Of a DNA stretch of 64,000 nt, positions 1-8,210 are shown piece after piece; positions within the stretch are counted from its first letter, which is position 1; each line of letters opens with the position of its first letter. This DNA comes from PRDV01 sp963710865 (GTDB lineage: Bacteria > Babelota > Babeliae > Babelales > Babelaceae): the NCBI GenBank assembly GCA_963710865.1, contig CAVQBR010000002.1, forward strand, positions 124,001 through 188,000, read 5' to 3'. The translations under genes were made by a program, and so were the position numbers. The notes beneath the pieces are model-generated. The model did not search any database. It worked only from the letters and a program-made list of their open reading frames with translations, and was not told the origin of the DNA.

Positions 1-1283
1 GATGATAAGAACGAACCATATTTATATTCTATTAAGTAGGACTCGACCTGCGATGCTGTTTCAAGAGCGACACCCACCATAATCAATAACGAGGTCCCAC
101 TAAATGCAAAGGGAAGATTTAATATGCTTCCTGCTATATTTGGAGCAACTGCTAACACACCTAAGTAGATAGCACCTACCAACCCAATACGGGTGAGAAT
201 ATATTCGAAAAAGTCAGCTGTTTGCTTGCCTGGTCGAATACCGGGAATAAAGCCGCCACTCTTTTTAATATTGTCTGCTAACTCTGTCGGATTAAATACC
301 AACGCCGTATAAAAGAAGGTAAAGAATATAATAAGCGCAAACTCGAGCGCATTATACAAAGCTCCATTATACGCCAGAGCAGATGCCAATGGCTTCAAAA
401 AAGAAAACCGCTCAGCAAGGAGCCCTAAGCCAAACATCGGAATATTTATCAAGGAAGTAGCAAAAATAACTGGCATCACCCCCGCTGTGTTAATCTTAAA
501 GGGAATGTACGTACTTTGTCCACCATAGACCCGTTGACCGATAATACGCCTGGCATACTGCACGGGAATTTTTCGATCCCCTTTTTCTAAATAGACTATA
601 CAGCCAGATATAATAATAAATACTACTAAGACGAGCAATGCTTTCAGTGGATGCATTGTAAGCAGTTGAGCTACCATTTGCGGAAAACGCGCAACGATCC
701 CTGCAAAAATAAGCATAGAGCTTCCGTTACCAATCCCAAACAAGGAGATCTGCTCACCGAGCCACATGACAATCATTGAACCGACCGTTAATGAAAGCGT
801 GAAGAGCACTATGAACCCCCATCCAGAATGAACTAACAGTCCCGGACTCGTTGTCGCATTTGCATTTGCTAAGTACATCGCATAGGAAAAACTATACCCA
901 ATACTTAAGAGCAGTGTCACATAGCGGGTGTACTGATTAATCAGCTTTCGCCCATAGTCACCCTCCTTCATAAGAGCTTCAAGCGACGGAACAGTCATAC
1001 TCAGCATCTGCATCATAATAGAGGCAGAAATATAAGGACTCACTCCCAAGGCAAAGATCGTACAATAGGTAAGCGATCCGCCTGAAAAGGTATCAAAATA
1101 ACTTAAAAACCCTTTGAAAGCTGAGGCTGATGCCATATACTCTGCAAGCTGAGTAACATTTATCCCAATAGCAGGAATAAACGAACCTATTCTGAAGATA
1201 ATTAATACCCCGAGGGTAAACAGTATTTTACGGGTAAGCTCAGGAATCTTAAAGATGTTCCCGAAATTTTTTAAGAGGACCAC
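1..1283 (-). CDS. secY: Protein translocase subunit SecY (3' end cut by window edge)
   Basis: SecY is the channel-forming subunit of the Sec translocon in the inner membrane. Reading the minus strand from a GTG at 1283, with AGGA a few bases upstream, gives 427 codons that stay open to the window edge. The product has repeated hydrophobic segments and the SecY signature VSPYISASIMMQ near residue 80, followed by a cytoplasmic loop with KEGDYGRKLINQ. The last visible residues (QVESYLIEYKYGSFL) resemble the family's C-terminal tail, so only a few codons are probably missing. It is the last visible gene of the ribosomal operon, 4 bases after rplO, in the usual spc-operon position. It is the likely export route for the many signal-peptide proteins encoded in this window. 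Confidence 0.97.
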   Translation of the reverse strand, partial: MVLLKNFGNIFKIPELTRKILFTLGVLIIFRIGSFIPAIGINVTQLAEYMASASAFKGFLSYFDTFSGGSLTYCTIFALGVSPYISASIMMQMLSMTVPSLEALMKEGDYGRKLINQYTRYVTLLLSIGYSFSYAMYLANANATTSPGLLVHSGWGFIVLFTLSLTVGSMIVMWLGEQISLFGIGNGSSMLIFAGIVARFPQMVAQLLTMHPLKALLVLVVFIIISGCIVYLEKGDRKIPVQYARRIIGQRVYGGQSTYIPFKINTAGVMPVIFATSLINIPMFGLGLLAERFSFLKPLASALAYNGALYNALEFALIIFFTFFYTALVFNPTELADNIKKSGGFIPGIRPGKQTADFFEYILTRIGLVGAIYLGVLAVAPNIAGSILNLPFAFSGTSLLIMVGVALETASQVESYLIEYKYGSFLS

Positions 1284-1287
1284 GTTC

Positions 1288-1731
1288 CTACTTCTCCTCT
1301 CGAACTAAGTGTACTTGACCACCACCGCTCGTGATAGCCGCCGCAGCTGACTTACTAAAAGCATCTGCATACACTACTAATTTTCTATCAAGCGCTCCAT
1401 CACCGAGAATTTTCAGCAACCTATCAGCTCGCTTAATAATCCCTTTTTCAACAAGCGCTTCCTTCGTAACCGTAGCACCCGCCTCAAAGCCATTAAGAAG
1501 CTTAATATTAATAACTTCGTAGCTTGTCTTAAACGGAGCATTGGTAAACCCACGCTTTGGCAAACGACGCGTTAACGGCATTTGACCACCTTCAAAGATC
1601 ACTCCAAGATGTGGCCCTGAACGAGCTTTTTGCCCCTTATTACCTTTTCCAGACGTTCCTCCACGAGATCCACCCCGTCCAACTCTTTTTCTTCTCTTAC
1701 CTGCAGAGTCAAGCTCATTCAATCTAACCAT
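1288..1731 (-). CDS. rplO: 50S ribosomal protein L15
   Basis: L15 is a late-assembling large-subunit protein that binds 23S rRNA. The 147-residue product has the basic, glycine-rich N-terminus typical of the family (KRRKRVGRGGSRGGTSGKGNKG) and the motif FEGGQMPLTRRLPKRGF around residues 46-62. The length is normal. Its ATG lies one base after the rpsE stop, so there is no space for rpmD, which usually sits between S5 and L15. It is followed immediately by secY. The identification is secure. Confidence 0.98.
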   Translation of the reverse strand: MVRLNELDSAGKRRKRVGRGGSRGGTSGKGNKGQKARSGPHLGVIFEGGQMPLTRRLPKRGFTNAPFKTSYEVINIKLLNGFEAGATVTKEALVEKGIIKRADRLLKILGDGALDRKLVVYADAFSKSAAAAITSGGGQVHLVREEK

Positions 1732-1732
1732 G

Positions 1733-2230
1733 TTATCCTTTTATTACTTGCGTAATCGTTTTACCCCGAAGGTCCGCTATATGCTGAGCAGATCTGCACT
1801 TTGCAAGAGCATTAAGCGTTGCTTTCACCACATTTTGACCACAACTTGATGATCCAATAGATTTAGCAAGAACGTCCTTTACTCCAAGCACTTCCATCAC
1901 CGCACGGACTGCACCACCTGCAATCACTCCGGTACCTCTACTTGCTGAATTAATGTGTACGCGGGTTGCTCCATGCTTACCTTGCACATTATAAGGAATC
2001 GTCGTCGCACGAAGAGGTATCGTAATCATGCTCTTACGAGCTCGCTGCGTAGCCTTAGCAATTGCTGAAGATACTTCACGACTCTTACCTATTCCAATTC
2101 CAATACGACCATTTTGGTCACCTGTCACTACAAAGGCTGAAAAGGAAAACCGTTTTCCACCTTTGGTAACTTTCGTCACGCGATTAACGCTTACGACGCT
2201 ATCTACAAACTCTTTTTGTTCTGTTGCCAT
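1733..2230 (-). CDS. rpsE: 30S ribosomal protein S5
   Basis: S5 sits at the mRNA entry side of the small subunit and contributes to decoding accuracy. The 165-residue protein has an N-terminal double-stranded-RNA-binding-like S5 domain (VVSVNRVTKVTKGGKRFSF, then GRIGIGIGKSREV) and the C-terminal GTGVIAGGAVRAVMEVLGVKDVLAKS block. Both are highly conserved in bacteria. It lies between rplR (20 bases upstream) and rplO (1 base downstream) in the spc part of the operon. Downstream rpmD is missing. Confidence 0.98.
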   Translation of the reverse strand: MATEQKEFVDSVVSVNRVTKVTKGGKRFSFSAFVVTGDQNGRIGIGIGKSREVSSAIAKATQRARKSMITIPLRATTIPYNVQGKHGATRVHINSASRGTGVIAGGAVRAVMEVLGVKDVLAKSIGSSSCGQNVVKATLNALAKCRSAQHIADLRGKTITQVIKG

Positions 2231-2250
2231 AATCTACCTTTCAGGCTCAA

Positions 2251-2604
2251 TTAAATCTGTAATCCACCTTCTCTAAGGCCCTCAGCTAAGGCTGCAACGC
2301 GTCCATGGTACAGAAAAGGCCCACGATCAAAAACCGCCCTTTCAATTCCCGCTTTGCGTGCACGTGCTGCCAGCTCTTTTCCTACTGCTTGAGCAACCTC
2401 TTTTTTGCTCCCCTTGAGCTCTTTAAGCTCAACCGTTGAGCAACTAACAAGTGTCTTGTGCTGAGCGTCGTCGATCAGCTGCGCATAGATATGCGAAGAA
2501 CTTCTAAACACTGATACTCGCGGTAAATCAGTATGTCTTGTCTTTTGTCTTACTCGCTCGGTCCGTCTAAGACGACCGTTGACTATTTTCTTTTCTACTG
2601 ACAC
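2251..2604 (-). CDS. rplR: 50S ribosomal protein L18
   Basis: L18 binds 5S rRNA and helps join it to the central protuberance. The 117-residue product carries the family motifs RVSVFRSSSHIYAQLIDD and the C-terminal FDRGPFLYHGRVAALAEGLREGGL. Its length is typical. The gene starts 9 bases after the rplF stop and ends 20 bases before rpsE, in the standard spc-operon order. A few residues before the RNA-binding fold (RRTERVRQKTRHTDLP) are basic, as expected. Confidence 0.97.
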   Translation of the reverse strand: MSVEKKIVNGRLRRTERVRQKTRHTDLPRVSVFRSSSHIYAQLIDDAQHKTLVSCSTVELKELKGSKKEVAQAVGKELAARARKAGIERAVFDRGPFLYHGRVAALAEGLREGGLQI

Positions 2605-2613
2605 GTTGTCCTC

Positions 2614-3150
2614 TTATGCTTTAGCTTTTCCTGCTTTACGTAAAATCTTTTCATCAGAATACTGAATGCCCGTACCTTTATACGGTTCAGGTGGTCGTAA
2701 GGCTCGGACATCACTGCATATTTGCCCTAACAGATCCTTATCAAAAGAATCAAAGGTAAGCACCTGGCCCGTTTTATCAATTTCAACCGTTACGTTTTTT
2801 GGCAATTCAACATCGATCTTATGGCTATACCCGAGAGAAAACTGAATGTTAGAACCCGTAAGTACCGCCTTATATCCTAAGCCTACAATACGTAGTTGCT
2901 TCTTAAAGCCAACATCCGCACCCTTAATTCGATTATTTAAAAGAGCACGATGAAGTCCCCATAAACGATTTGTATCATCGGTCACAATCGCAGGCTTTAC
3001 GTATAATTCTTTTCCTTTAAGCTCTGCAAGCAAACTCTCATCAAGAACATACACCCCTGATGATCGCTTACCTTTATAATGTACTTCTTTGCCTTTAATA
3101 TCGACAGTCACTCCGCCGATTTCAATAGGTCTTCTTCCAATCTTTGACAT
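2614..3150 (-). CDS. rplF: 50S ribosomal protein L6
   Basis: L6 lies near the GTPase-associated centre of the large subunit. The 178-residue protein starts MSKIGRRPIEI and ends with the diagnostic L6 signature (RPPEPYKGTGIQYSDEKILRKAGKA) around residues 151-175. Two tandem L6 domains of about 80 residues are visible, the normal architecture and length. It lies between rpsH and rplR in conserved order. Confidence 0.98.
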   Translation of the reverse strand: MSKIGRRPIEIGGVTVDIKGKEVHYKGKRSSGVYVLDESLLAELKGKELYVKPAIVTDDTNRLWGLHRALLNNRIKGADVGFKKQLRIVGLGYKAVLTGSNIQFSLGYSHKIDVELPKNVTVEIDKTGQVLTFDSFDKDLLGQICSDVRALRPPEPYKGTGIQYSDEKILRKAGKAKA

Positions 3151-3165
3151 GCTATCTCCTGTGCC

Positions 3166-3558
3166 TTACCAAACCGTACAGAGCAATTCACCGCCCACAT
3201 TACGTGCACGAGCTTGCTTGTTTGTCATAACACCCTGGTTCGTTGTTACTATTGAAATACCAAGGCCACCAATTACCGGTTTAATTGCATCATGACCAAC
3301 ATATTTTCTCAATCCAGGAGTACTCTTACGGGTAATTTCGTGTATAACCGATTCTCCCCGCACATATTTAAGGAGCACTTTTACATATTTCTTGTTATCT
3401 TCTTCTTCAACAATCGCATCCTTAATAAATCCTTCATCCTTCAAAATCTGAGCAATCTCAAACTTTAGTCGAGAATAGGGAGCTACGATGCTTCGCTTTG
3501 ATGAAAGTACACCATTACGAATGATCGTCAAAAAATCTCCAATTGAATCAATTGACAT
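3166..3558 (-). CDS. rpsH: 30S ribosomal protein S8
   Basis: S8 binds the central domain of 16S rRNA early in assembly. In E. coli it also represses the spc operon by binding an rplE-region mRNA site; whether that happens here cannot be seen. The 130-residue product begins MSIDSIGDFLTIIRNG and ends in the conserved GGLGISIVTTNQGVMTNKQARA block, with the terminal VGGELLCTVW of the family. It sits 10 bases after rpsN and 15 before rplF. Confidence 0.98.
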   Translation of the reverse strand: MSIDSIGDFLTIIRNGVLSSKRSIVAPYSRLKFEIAQILKDEGFIKDAIVEEEDNKKYVKVLLKYVRGESVIHEITRKSTPGLRKYVGHDAIKPVIGGLGISIVTTNQGVMTNKQARARNVGGELLCTVW

Positions 3559-3568
3559 ATTCGGTCCT

Positions 3569-3754
3569 TTACCAACTTGTTTTCTTTACCCCAGGCAACA
3601 CCCCTTTTAATGCAAGTTCTCTAAAACAGAGACGACAGAGCGCAAACATACGCATAAACCCTCGTGGTCTACCACAGAGAGTACAGCGGTTACGTTGTCT
3701 TACTTCAAATTTAGGAGGTCGCAGGGATTTTTCAATCAATGCTTTACGCGCCAT
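3569..3754 (-). CDS. rpsN: 30S ribosomal protein S14, zinc-binding short form (type Z)
   Basis: This 61-residue protein is the short, zinc-containing form of S14, which organises the head of the small subunit. Four cysteines form the zinc site: C24 and C27 (CTLC) and C40 and C43 (CRLC). Zinc-free S14 proteins are about 100 residues and lack these cysteines. The C-terminus GVLPGVKKTSW is typical of the type. It lies between rplE and rpsH. Retaining the zinc form argues against a Gammaproteobacterium such as Legionella, where the longer form is usual. Confidence 0.98.
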   Translation of the reverse strand: MARKALIEKSLRPPKFEVRQRNRCTLCGRPRGFMRMFALCRLCFRELALKGVLPGVKKTSW

Positions 3755-3766
3755 CTTGTTCCTTTA

Positions 3767-4348
3767 TTACTTACGACGAAATGGCATACCAAAACTCTTA
3801 AGAAGCTCGAAAGCAGGAGCATCTTTTTTCGCTGAGGTATGGATCGTCACATTCATGCCAAATACTTTTTCTGCAGCCGTATCCGCTTCAGGGAATATCG
3901 ACCACTCCTTAATACCGAGATTATAATTACCACGCCCATCAAGCTTTGTGGGAACACCCTGAAAATCGCGCACCTTCGGCAACGCTAAGTTGATGAGTTT
4001 ATCTAAAAAGTCATACATTTTTTTCTTACGCAGGGTCACTCGGACGCCTAATGGCATTCCTTCCCGGATCTTAAATCCTGCGATAGATTTATGAGCTATT
4101 GTTCGTACTGTCTTTTGGCCAGCAATAGTATCAAGGGTTTGAACAACCGTATTTAATATTCTGCTATCAGCAACAGCTTCTTTAACACCAATGTTAATGA
4201 CAATCTTTTCGATACGGGGAACTTGCATAATATTAGAATACCCCAAGGATTCCTTTAATGCAGGTCTCAATTTCTGAGTATATAACTCTTCATAACGAGA
4301 TTTTGAACCAGCCAATGGTACCTGTGTCTCTTTTGTACGCTTATTCAT
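3767..4348 (-). CDS. rplE: 50S ribosomal protein L5
   Basis: L5 joins 5S rRNA to the large subunit and contacts the P-site tRNA. I place the start at the ATG at 4348 (MNKRTKETQV), because it follows a GAGAGAAGAAC ribosome-binding sequence and lies 10 bases after the rplX stop. The longer in-frame start at 4405 would overlap rplX by 47 bases and add residues foreign to the family. The 193-residue product has IEKIVINIGVKEAV, KSIAGFKIREGMPLGVRVTLR and the C-terminal FGMPFRRK, all conserved. Confidence 0.97.
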   Translation of the reverse strand: MNKRTKETQVPLAGSKSRYEELYTQKLRPALKESLGYSNIMQVPRIEKIVINIGVKEAVADSRILNTVVQTLDTIAGQKTVRTIAHKSIAGFKIREGMPLGVRVTLRKKKMYDFLDKLINLALPKVRDFQGVPTKLDGRGNYNLGIKEWSIFPEADTAAEKVFGMNVTIHTSAKKDAPAFELLKSFGMPFRRK

Positions 4349-4358
4349 AGTTCTTCTC

Positions 4359-4670
4359 TCAAATTTCTTGTTTAGTACGGTTACACACACGAACCTTCGT
4401 GCCATTTTCCAGCACCTTAAAGTTCACTCGGCAGGGTTTGGAATCATGTGGCGAAACAAGCATAACATTGGAAAGATGAATATAGCCTTCCATTTTCCTT
4501 ATTCCCCCCGTTTCCCCTTGACGACGAGGCTTCACATGCTTAGTAAGCATCTGAATCCCTGCAACCTTAACGAGATCCTTATCAACGTCAACTTCAAGTA
4601 CCGCCCCTCGTTTGCCCTTATCTCGTCCAGTCAGGACAACAACAGTATCGTTTTTCTTAATGCGTAACAT
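4359..4670 (-). CDS. rplX: 50S ribosomal protein L24
   Basis: L24 is an assembly-initiating large-subunit protein near the tunnel exit. The 103-residue product contains an N-terminal KOW motif (KKNDTVVVLTGRDKGKRGAVLEV, residues about 5-27) followed by VKPRRQGETGGI, where L24 normally has a similar sequence. It abuts rplN, with a single base between the rplN stop and the rplX ATG. Length is normal for bacteria. Confidence 0.97.
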   Translation of the reverse strand: MLRIKKNDTVVVLTGRDKGKRGAVLEVDVDKDLVKVAGIQMLTKHVKPRRQGETGGIRKMEGYIHLSNVMLVSPHDSKPCRVNFKVLENGTKVRVCNRTKQEI

Positions 4671-4671
4671 A

Positions 4672-5049
4672 TTATAAAACCTCTGGTGCTAATGATACTA
4701 TCTTCGTAAAATCCTTGCCTCGCAGTTCACGAGCAACGGGACCAAAAATACGTGTTCCCACTAACGAATTATAGTCCTCAACGGATTTAATAATAACTCC
4801 TGCATTGTCACCAAAACGAATATAACTCCCATCAGGGCGTCGTTGTTCTTTTCGTGTTCTGACAATAACTACCGTTACTACATCACCCTTCTTTACCTGG
4901 CCACCAGGTATAGCTTTTTTCACGGCACACTTTACCATATCCGCTGTGTAGGCAAACCGCTTTCTGGTACTCCCTACTAAGTGGATAATTTGCAAAAGCT
5001 GTGCTCCTGAATTATCAGCTACTTCCAAAAACGATTCTTTTTGAAGCAT
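4672..5049 (-). CDS. rplN: 50S ribosomal protein L14
   Basis: L14 lies on the subunit interface and contacts 16S rRNA. The 125-residue product begins with MLQKESFLEVADNSGAQLLQ and ends with FTKIVSLAPEVL, both family signatures. In the middle, RTRKEQRRPDGSYIRFGDNAGVI is also typical. It is 3 residues longer than the common 122, and lies between rpsQ and rplX in standard order. Confidence 0.97.
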   Translation of the reverse strand: MLQKESFLEVADNSGAQLLQIIHLVGSTRKRFAYTADMVKCAVKKAIPGGQVKKGDVVTVVIVRTRKEQRRPDGSYIRFGDNAGVIIKSVEDYNSLVGTRIFGPVARELRGKDFTKIVSLAPEVL

Positions 5050-5067
5050 GTTTCTACCCTCGCGCTC

Positions 5068-5370
5068 TTATGAATGAGCTTTAATTATACGTGCAAGGTA
5101 CATATACTTCGTTTTCGAAAGTGGTCGACCTTCGTAGAATTCTACTATGTCTCCCGTTGATGCACTTTCAGATTCGTCATGTACCTTATACTTCTTCGTT
5201 GTGCGCATCACCTTCTTAACACGAGGATGAATATAGCTACGCTCAACAAGAACCACAACCGTCTTATCCATTTTATCAGAAACTACTTCGCCTGTCAGCA
5301 TCCGATGCTTATGTTCCCCAGTCGCTTTCGTAGCTGCTGTTTTCACCGTGGCTTTCTTACTTTGTTCCAT
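5068..5370 (-). CDS. rpsQ: 30S ribosomal protein S17
   Basis: S17 is a primary 16S rRNA-binding protein with an OB fold. The core (LTGEVVSDKMDKTVVVLVER, residues 25-44, then HPRVKKVMRTTKKYKVHDE and GDIVEFYEGRPLSKTKYMYL) matches the family. An N-terminal extension of about 20 residues rich in K, A and T precedes it. The ATG at 5370 overlaps the end of rpmC by 14 bases, suggesting translational coupling. A later start would cost only the extension, so the exact N-terminus is less certain. Confidence 0.96.
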   Translation of the reverse strand: MEQSKKATVKTAATKATGEHKHRMLTGEVVSDKMDKTVVVLVERSYIHPRVKKVMRTTKKYKVHDESESASTGDIVEFYEGRPLSKTKYMYLARIIKAHS

Positions 5371-5575
5371 GGCTTATTCCTTCCTTTTTCTGGTTGAGAA
5401 ATGTCAACGCACATGCAATCGCACGTCGCAACTTCTTAAAGCTCGTATTATCCTTAATCGGTGTCGTCGCACTGTGAAGACGAGTACTGAAAAGATCTCT
5501 TCGTAGCACTTCTACCTTAGCAGTCAATTCATCAACTGACAAGTTCTTTAGTTCCTCTTTAGCTCGTTTGTTCAT
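5357..5575 (-). CDS. rpmC: 50S ribosomal protein L29
   Basis: L29 is a small helical hairpin protein at the tunnel exit, where it helps dock SRP and trigger factor. The 72-residue product shows the two-helix pattern (KEELKNLSVDELTAKVEVLRRDLF and KLRRAIACALTFLNQKK). Its ATG overlaps the rplP stop by 4 bases (ATGA) and its 3' end overlaps rpsQ. The sequence is more divergent than the neighbours, but position, size and pattern make the call secure. Confidence 0.93.
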   Translation of the reverse strand: MNKRAKEELKNLSVDELTAKVEVLRRDLFSTRLHSATTPIKDNTSFKKLRRAIACALTFLNQKKEGISHGTK

Positions 5576-6003
5576 GGCAGCTCCTCTACGCTAGCGATCT
5601 CTTTCTTCACAAATCTCGTCTTTAAAGGAAGCTTGTAGGCAGCTGAGTTGAGTACTTTCTTTGCTGTAGCTTCATCAAGACCGCTTACTTCAAACATAAC
5701 GCGTTCTCTCTTCACCACAGCGACCCAAAACTCTACGTTACCTTTACCCTTACCCATACGAGTTTCAGCAGGCTTTTTGGTAACCGGTTTGTCAGGGAAA
5801 ATTCTCAAATACAATCTCCCAACTTTTTTCAGCTTACGGGACATGGTCACACGGCATGACTCGATTTGCTGCGCTGTCACCCAGGCAGCCTCAACAGCTT
5901 GCAAGCCATACTCTCCAAAGGTAACCTCACGGGCACCTTTTGAGCGTCCACTTTTGCGTCCTTTCTGGACTTTACGATACTTGATTTTTTTGGGCATTAA
6001 CAT
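5572..6003 (-). CDS. rplP: 50S ribosomal protein L16
   Basis: L16 sits near the peptidyl-transferase centre and the A-site tRNA elbow. The 143-residue protein shows the family motifs KYRKVQKGRKSGRSKG near the N-terminus, then TFGEYGLQAVEAAWVTAQQIESCRVTMSR, and PVTKKPAETRMGKGKGNVEFWVA. Two start codons are possible, at 6003 (MLMPKK) and 5997 (MPKK), both within a few bases of the rpsC stop. The shorter one matches the family better, but I keep the upstream ATG since neither has a strong ribosome-binding site. Confidence 0.96.
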   Translation of the reverse strand: MLMPKKIKYRKVQKGRKSGRSKGAREVTFGEYGLQAVEAAWVTAQQIESCRVTMSRKLKKVGRLYLRIFPDKPVTKKPAETRMGKGKGNVEFWVAVVKRERVMFEVSGLDEATAKKVLNSAAYKLPLKTRFVKKEIASVEELP

Positions 6004-6005
6004 AG

Positions 6006-6647
6006 TTAACTCTTGGCTAATTTGTATTCACCACGACAGATCCACACTTTTACCCCAATAACGCCATACGTTGTATGAGCTTCGATAAGCGCATAATCAA
6101 TGTCTGAACGCAAAGTATGTAATGGTGTTGACCCAACGCGAATCCACTCATCACGAGCAATTTCCGCGCCACCCAATCGTCCTGAACAGCGAATTTTTAT
6201 TCCGGCTGCTCCAGCTCTCATAGTTGTCGTTGCTGCTTTTTTCATCACTTTTTTAAAACTTGCACGTTTTTCAAGTTGTTCGGCAATACTCTTTGCGACT
6301 ACCACCGCATCAAGATCAGGATTTTCAACTTCTTTGACCGAAACGTCTACCGTTGACCGTCCGAGGAGTTGACCTAAATCTCTGCGTACTGTTTCAATTT
6401 CTTTGCCTTGCTTTCCGATAACCACCCCTGGCCTGGCTGAATAAATATCCACGCGGATAGTATCGCCTGCCTTAGCAATCTTTATAGAAGAAATTTCAGC
6501 ACCGACCAGCTTTCTTTCTAAATACCGTCGTATCTGAAAATCTTCAAGGAGAAGCTTGGCATAATTACCGCGTCGTGCAAACCACTGGGAATCCCAGTCA
6601 CGGTATATACCTACTCTAAACCCCTTCGGGTTAACCTTCTGTCCCAC
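6006..6647 (-). CDS. rpsC: 30S ribosomal protein S3
   Basis: S3 forms part of the mRNA entry tunnel and its helicase activity. The 213-residue product begins MGQKVNPKGFRVGI, contains a KH domain with the GxxG loop (RPGVVIGKQGKEIETVRRDL, residues 73-92), and ends with the S3 C-terminal domain (KIRCSGRLGGAEIARDEWIRVG, then YGVIGVKVWICRGE). The order rplV-rpsC-rplP is standard. Confidence 0.98.
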   Translation of the reverse strand: MGQKVNPKGFRVGIYRDWDSQWFARRGNYAKLLLEDFQIRRYLERKLVGAEISSIKIAKAGDTIRVDIYSARPGVVIGKQGKEIETVRRDLGQLLGRSTVDVSVKEVENPDLDAVVVAKSIAEQLEKRASFKKVMKKAATTTMRAGAAGIKIRCSGRLGGAEIARDEWIRVGSTPLHTLRSDIDYALIEAHTTYGVIGVKVWICRGEYKLAKS

Positions 6648-6657
6648 ACATCACCTT

Positions 6658-7056
6658 CTATACTTTTGTTTGTAAAATTACCCTAATATGACACATTCGC
6701 TTACGTTGAATCTGTGCACGCCCCTGCGCTCCCGGTTTAAAATAGCGTTGAATCGGACCACCGTCCACACGAATATCTTTCACCATAAGCTCACTTGGCG
6801 CCACCGACTTTAAGTCCATTGCATTAGCTACCGCAGACTTGAGTACCTTCATAATCGGCTCAGCCCGTTGTGTACGGTAGGTAGTTAACCATTGTAATGC
6901 ATAATCAACATTTTTACCACGCACGACATTCACAATCGGTCTCAATTTATACGGGGAGTACCGTACAAACTTTGCTTTAGCAATAAACTGATCTGGTGTT
7001 TCCACCGCAGTGGTCTCCACTGGTGTTTTTTTTCGTGTTGCTGTTGCGTTCTTCAT
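6658..7056 (-). CDS. rplV: 50S ribosomal protein L22
   Basis: L22 lines the nascent-peptide tunnel with its long beta hairpin. The core (AKAKFVRYSPYKLRPIVNVVRGK, residues 26-48, and KVLKSAVANAMD) is clear, and the hairpin tip ends in QRKRMCHIRVIL. The protein has an N-terminal extension of about 25 residues rich in T, K and E that many L22 proteins lack. A GAGG ribosome-binding site precedes the ATG. The gene lies 19 bases after rpsS and 10 before rpsC. Confidence 0.97.
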   Translation of the reverse strand: MKNATATRKKTPVETTAVETPDQFIAKAKFVRYSPYKLRPIVNVVRGKNVDYALQWLTTYRTQRAEPIMKVLKSAVANAMDLKSVAPSELMVKDIRVDGGPIQRYFKPGAQGRAQIQRKRMCHIRVILQTKV

Positions 7057-7075
7057 CGCTTAAAACCTCGTTATA

Positions 7076-7363
7076 TTATTTACCCGGTGCAGCTCCAGCC
7101 TTGCGTTGACCGCTATGCAATCTAAATGTCCTGGTAGGTGCAAACTCGCCAAGGCGATGTCCTACCATGTTCTCAGTAACAAATACCGAAACAAACTTTC
7201 GTCCGTCATGCACTGCAATAGTTAGTCCCACAAAATCTGGCGTTACCATACTTCTTCGTGACCATGTCTTTATAACCTCTCTTTTAGGGCTCGCTTTTAC
7301 ACGATCCACTTTTTTCAAAAGATGGTCATCAACAAATGGTCCCTTTTTAGCAGAACGAGCCAT
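7076..7363 (-). CDS. rpsS: 30S ribosomal protein S19
   Basis: S19 is a head protein contacting S13 and the A-site tRNA. I start it at the ATG at 7363 (MARSAKKGPFVDDHLLKK), which gives the normal 95 residues, has an AAGGA ribosome-binding site upstream, and follows the rplB stop by 13 bases. A longer in-frame start at 7450 would lie inside rplB and adds unrelated residues. The signature TWSRRSMVTPDFVGLTIAVHDG and the closing LGEFAPTRTFRLH are present. Confidence 0.98.
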   Translation of the reverse strand: MARSAKKGPFVDDHLLKKVDRVKASPKREVIKTWSRRSMVTPDFVGLTIAVHDGRKFVSVFVTENMVGHRLGEFAPTRTFRLHSGQRKAGAAPGK

Positions 7364-7376
7364 ATCTTTTTCCTTC

Positions 7377-8195
7377 CTATGGTCTTCTTCGTTTAATAAT
7401 AAGCGGATTAGTACGTTTTCTCGTTCGCGTACCTTTGGCACCCTTACCATGTGGACTCACCGGGTGAGAACCAGATTTTGATCGGCCTTCACCACCACCA
7501 TGAGGGTGATCCACAGGGTTCATAGCCATACCACGTACCGTTGGGCGAATACCCATGTTCCGTGTACGACCCGCTTTACCTATCGTTAAGTTCTTATAAT
7601 CAGCATTTCCTAATGTGCCCACCGTTGCCCAGCAATCTAAATGCACCATTCTCATTTCATTAGAAGGCATTTTGAGTGTCGCATGGGTTTCCCCTTTTGC
7701 AACGAGCTGGACTGATGTTCCTGCACTTCGCGCAAACTTCCCACCTGAGTTGGGAGTTATTTCTACGTTATGCAGAGTAAATCCTACAGGAATAGAACGA
7801 ATCGGCAAGCAGTTACCCACCTTAGCTTCGACCTCTTTTCCTGCATGCACCGTATCACCAACTTTTAAGCCTTCGGGCAAAAGCATATACGCTTTAGCTC
7901 CGTTACCATAAACGATGAGCGCAATACGCACATTGCGATTTGGATCATATTCAATCGTAGCAATCTTACCCGGTACATCACGATGCTCTCGCTTAAAATC
8001 GATAATACGATATTTGCGAGGTGCTCCTCCACCATGGTGACGCGTAGTAATACGTCCATAGGCGTTTCTTCCACCCTTCTTAGATAAGCCAACAGTCAAG
8101 CTTTTTTCAGGAGCCTTTTTTGTTATATCACTATTATCTAAATAGGTCTGAAAGCGAAGCGATGCGTTACGCGGTTTTCTAGCTCTTATTGTCAT
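7377..8195 (-). CDS. rplB: 50S ribosomal protein L2
   Basis: L2 is required for subunit association and peptidyl transfer. The 272-residue protein has the N-terminal RNA-binding OB region (GRITTRHHGGGAPRKYRIIDFKR), the SH3-like domain, and the universally conserved loop MNPVDHPHGGGEGRSKSG around residues 225-242, which carries the functionally important histidine. It closes with KRRRP. Placement between rplW and rpsS is standard. Confidence 0.99.
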   Translation of the reverse strand: MTIRARKPRNASLRFQTYLDNSDITKKAPEKSLTVGLSKKGGRNAYGRITTRHHGGGAPRKYRIIDFKREHRDVPGKIATIEYDPNRNVRIALIVYGNGAKAYMLLPEGLKVGDTVHAGKEVEAKVGNCLPIRSIPVGFTLHNVEITPNSGGKFARSAGTSVQLVAKGETHATLKMPSNEMRMVHLDCWATVGTLGNADYKNLTIGKAGRTRNMGIRPTVRGMAMNPVDHPHGGGEGRSKSGSHPVSPHGKGAKGTRTRKRTNPLIIKRRRP

Positions 8196-8210
8196 ACTAA
8201 TTCCTCACTG

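Noticed and set aside
4359..4405. Longer rplE start at 4405
   Set aside because: It would overlap rplX by 47 bases, lacks a ribosome-binding site and adds non-family residues. The start at 4348 fits better.
7364..7450. Longer rpsS start at 7450
   Set aside because: It lies inside rplB and adds residues not found in S19. The start at 7363 has a good ribosome-binding site and the family N-terminus.
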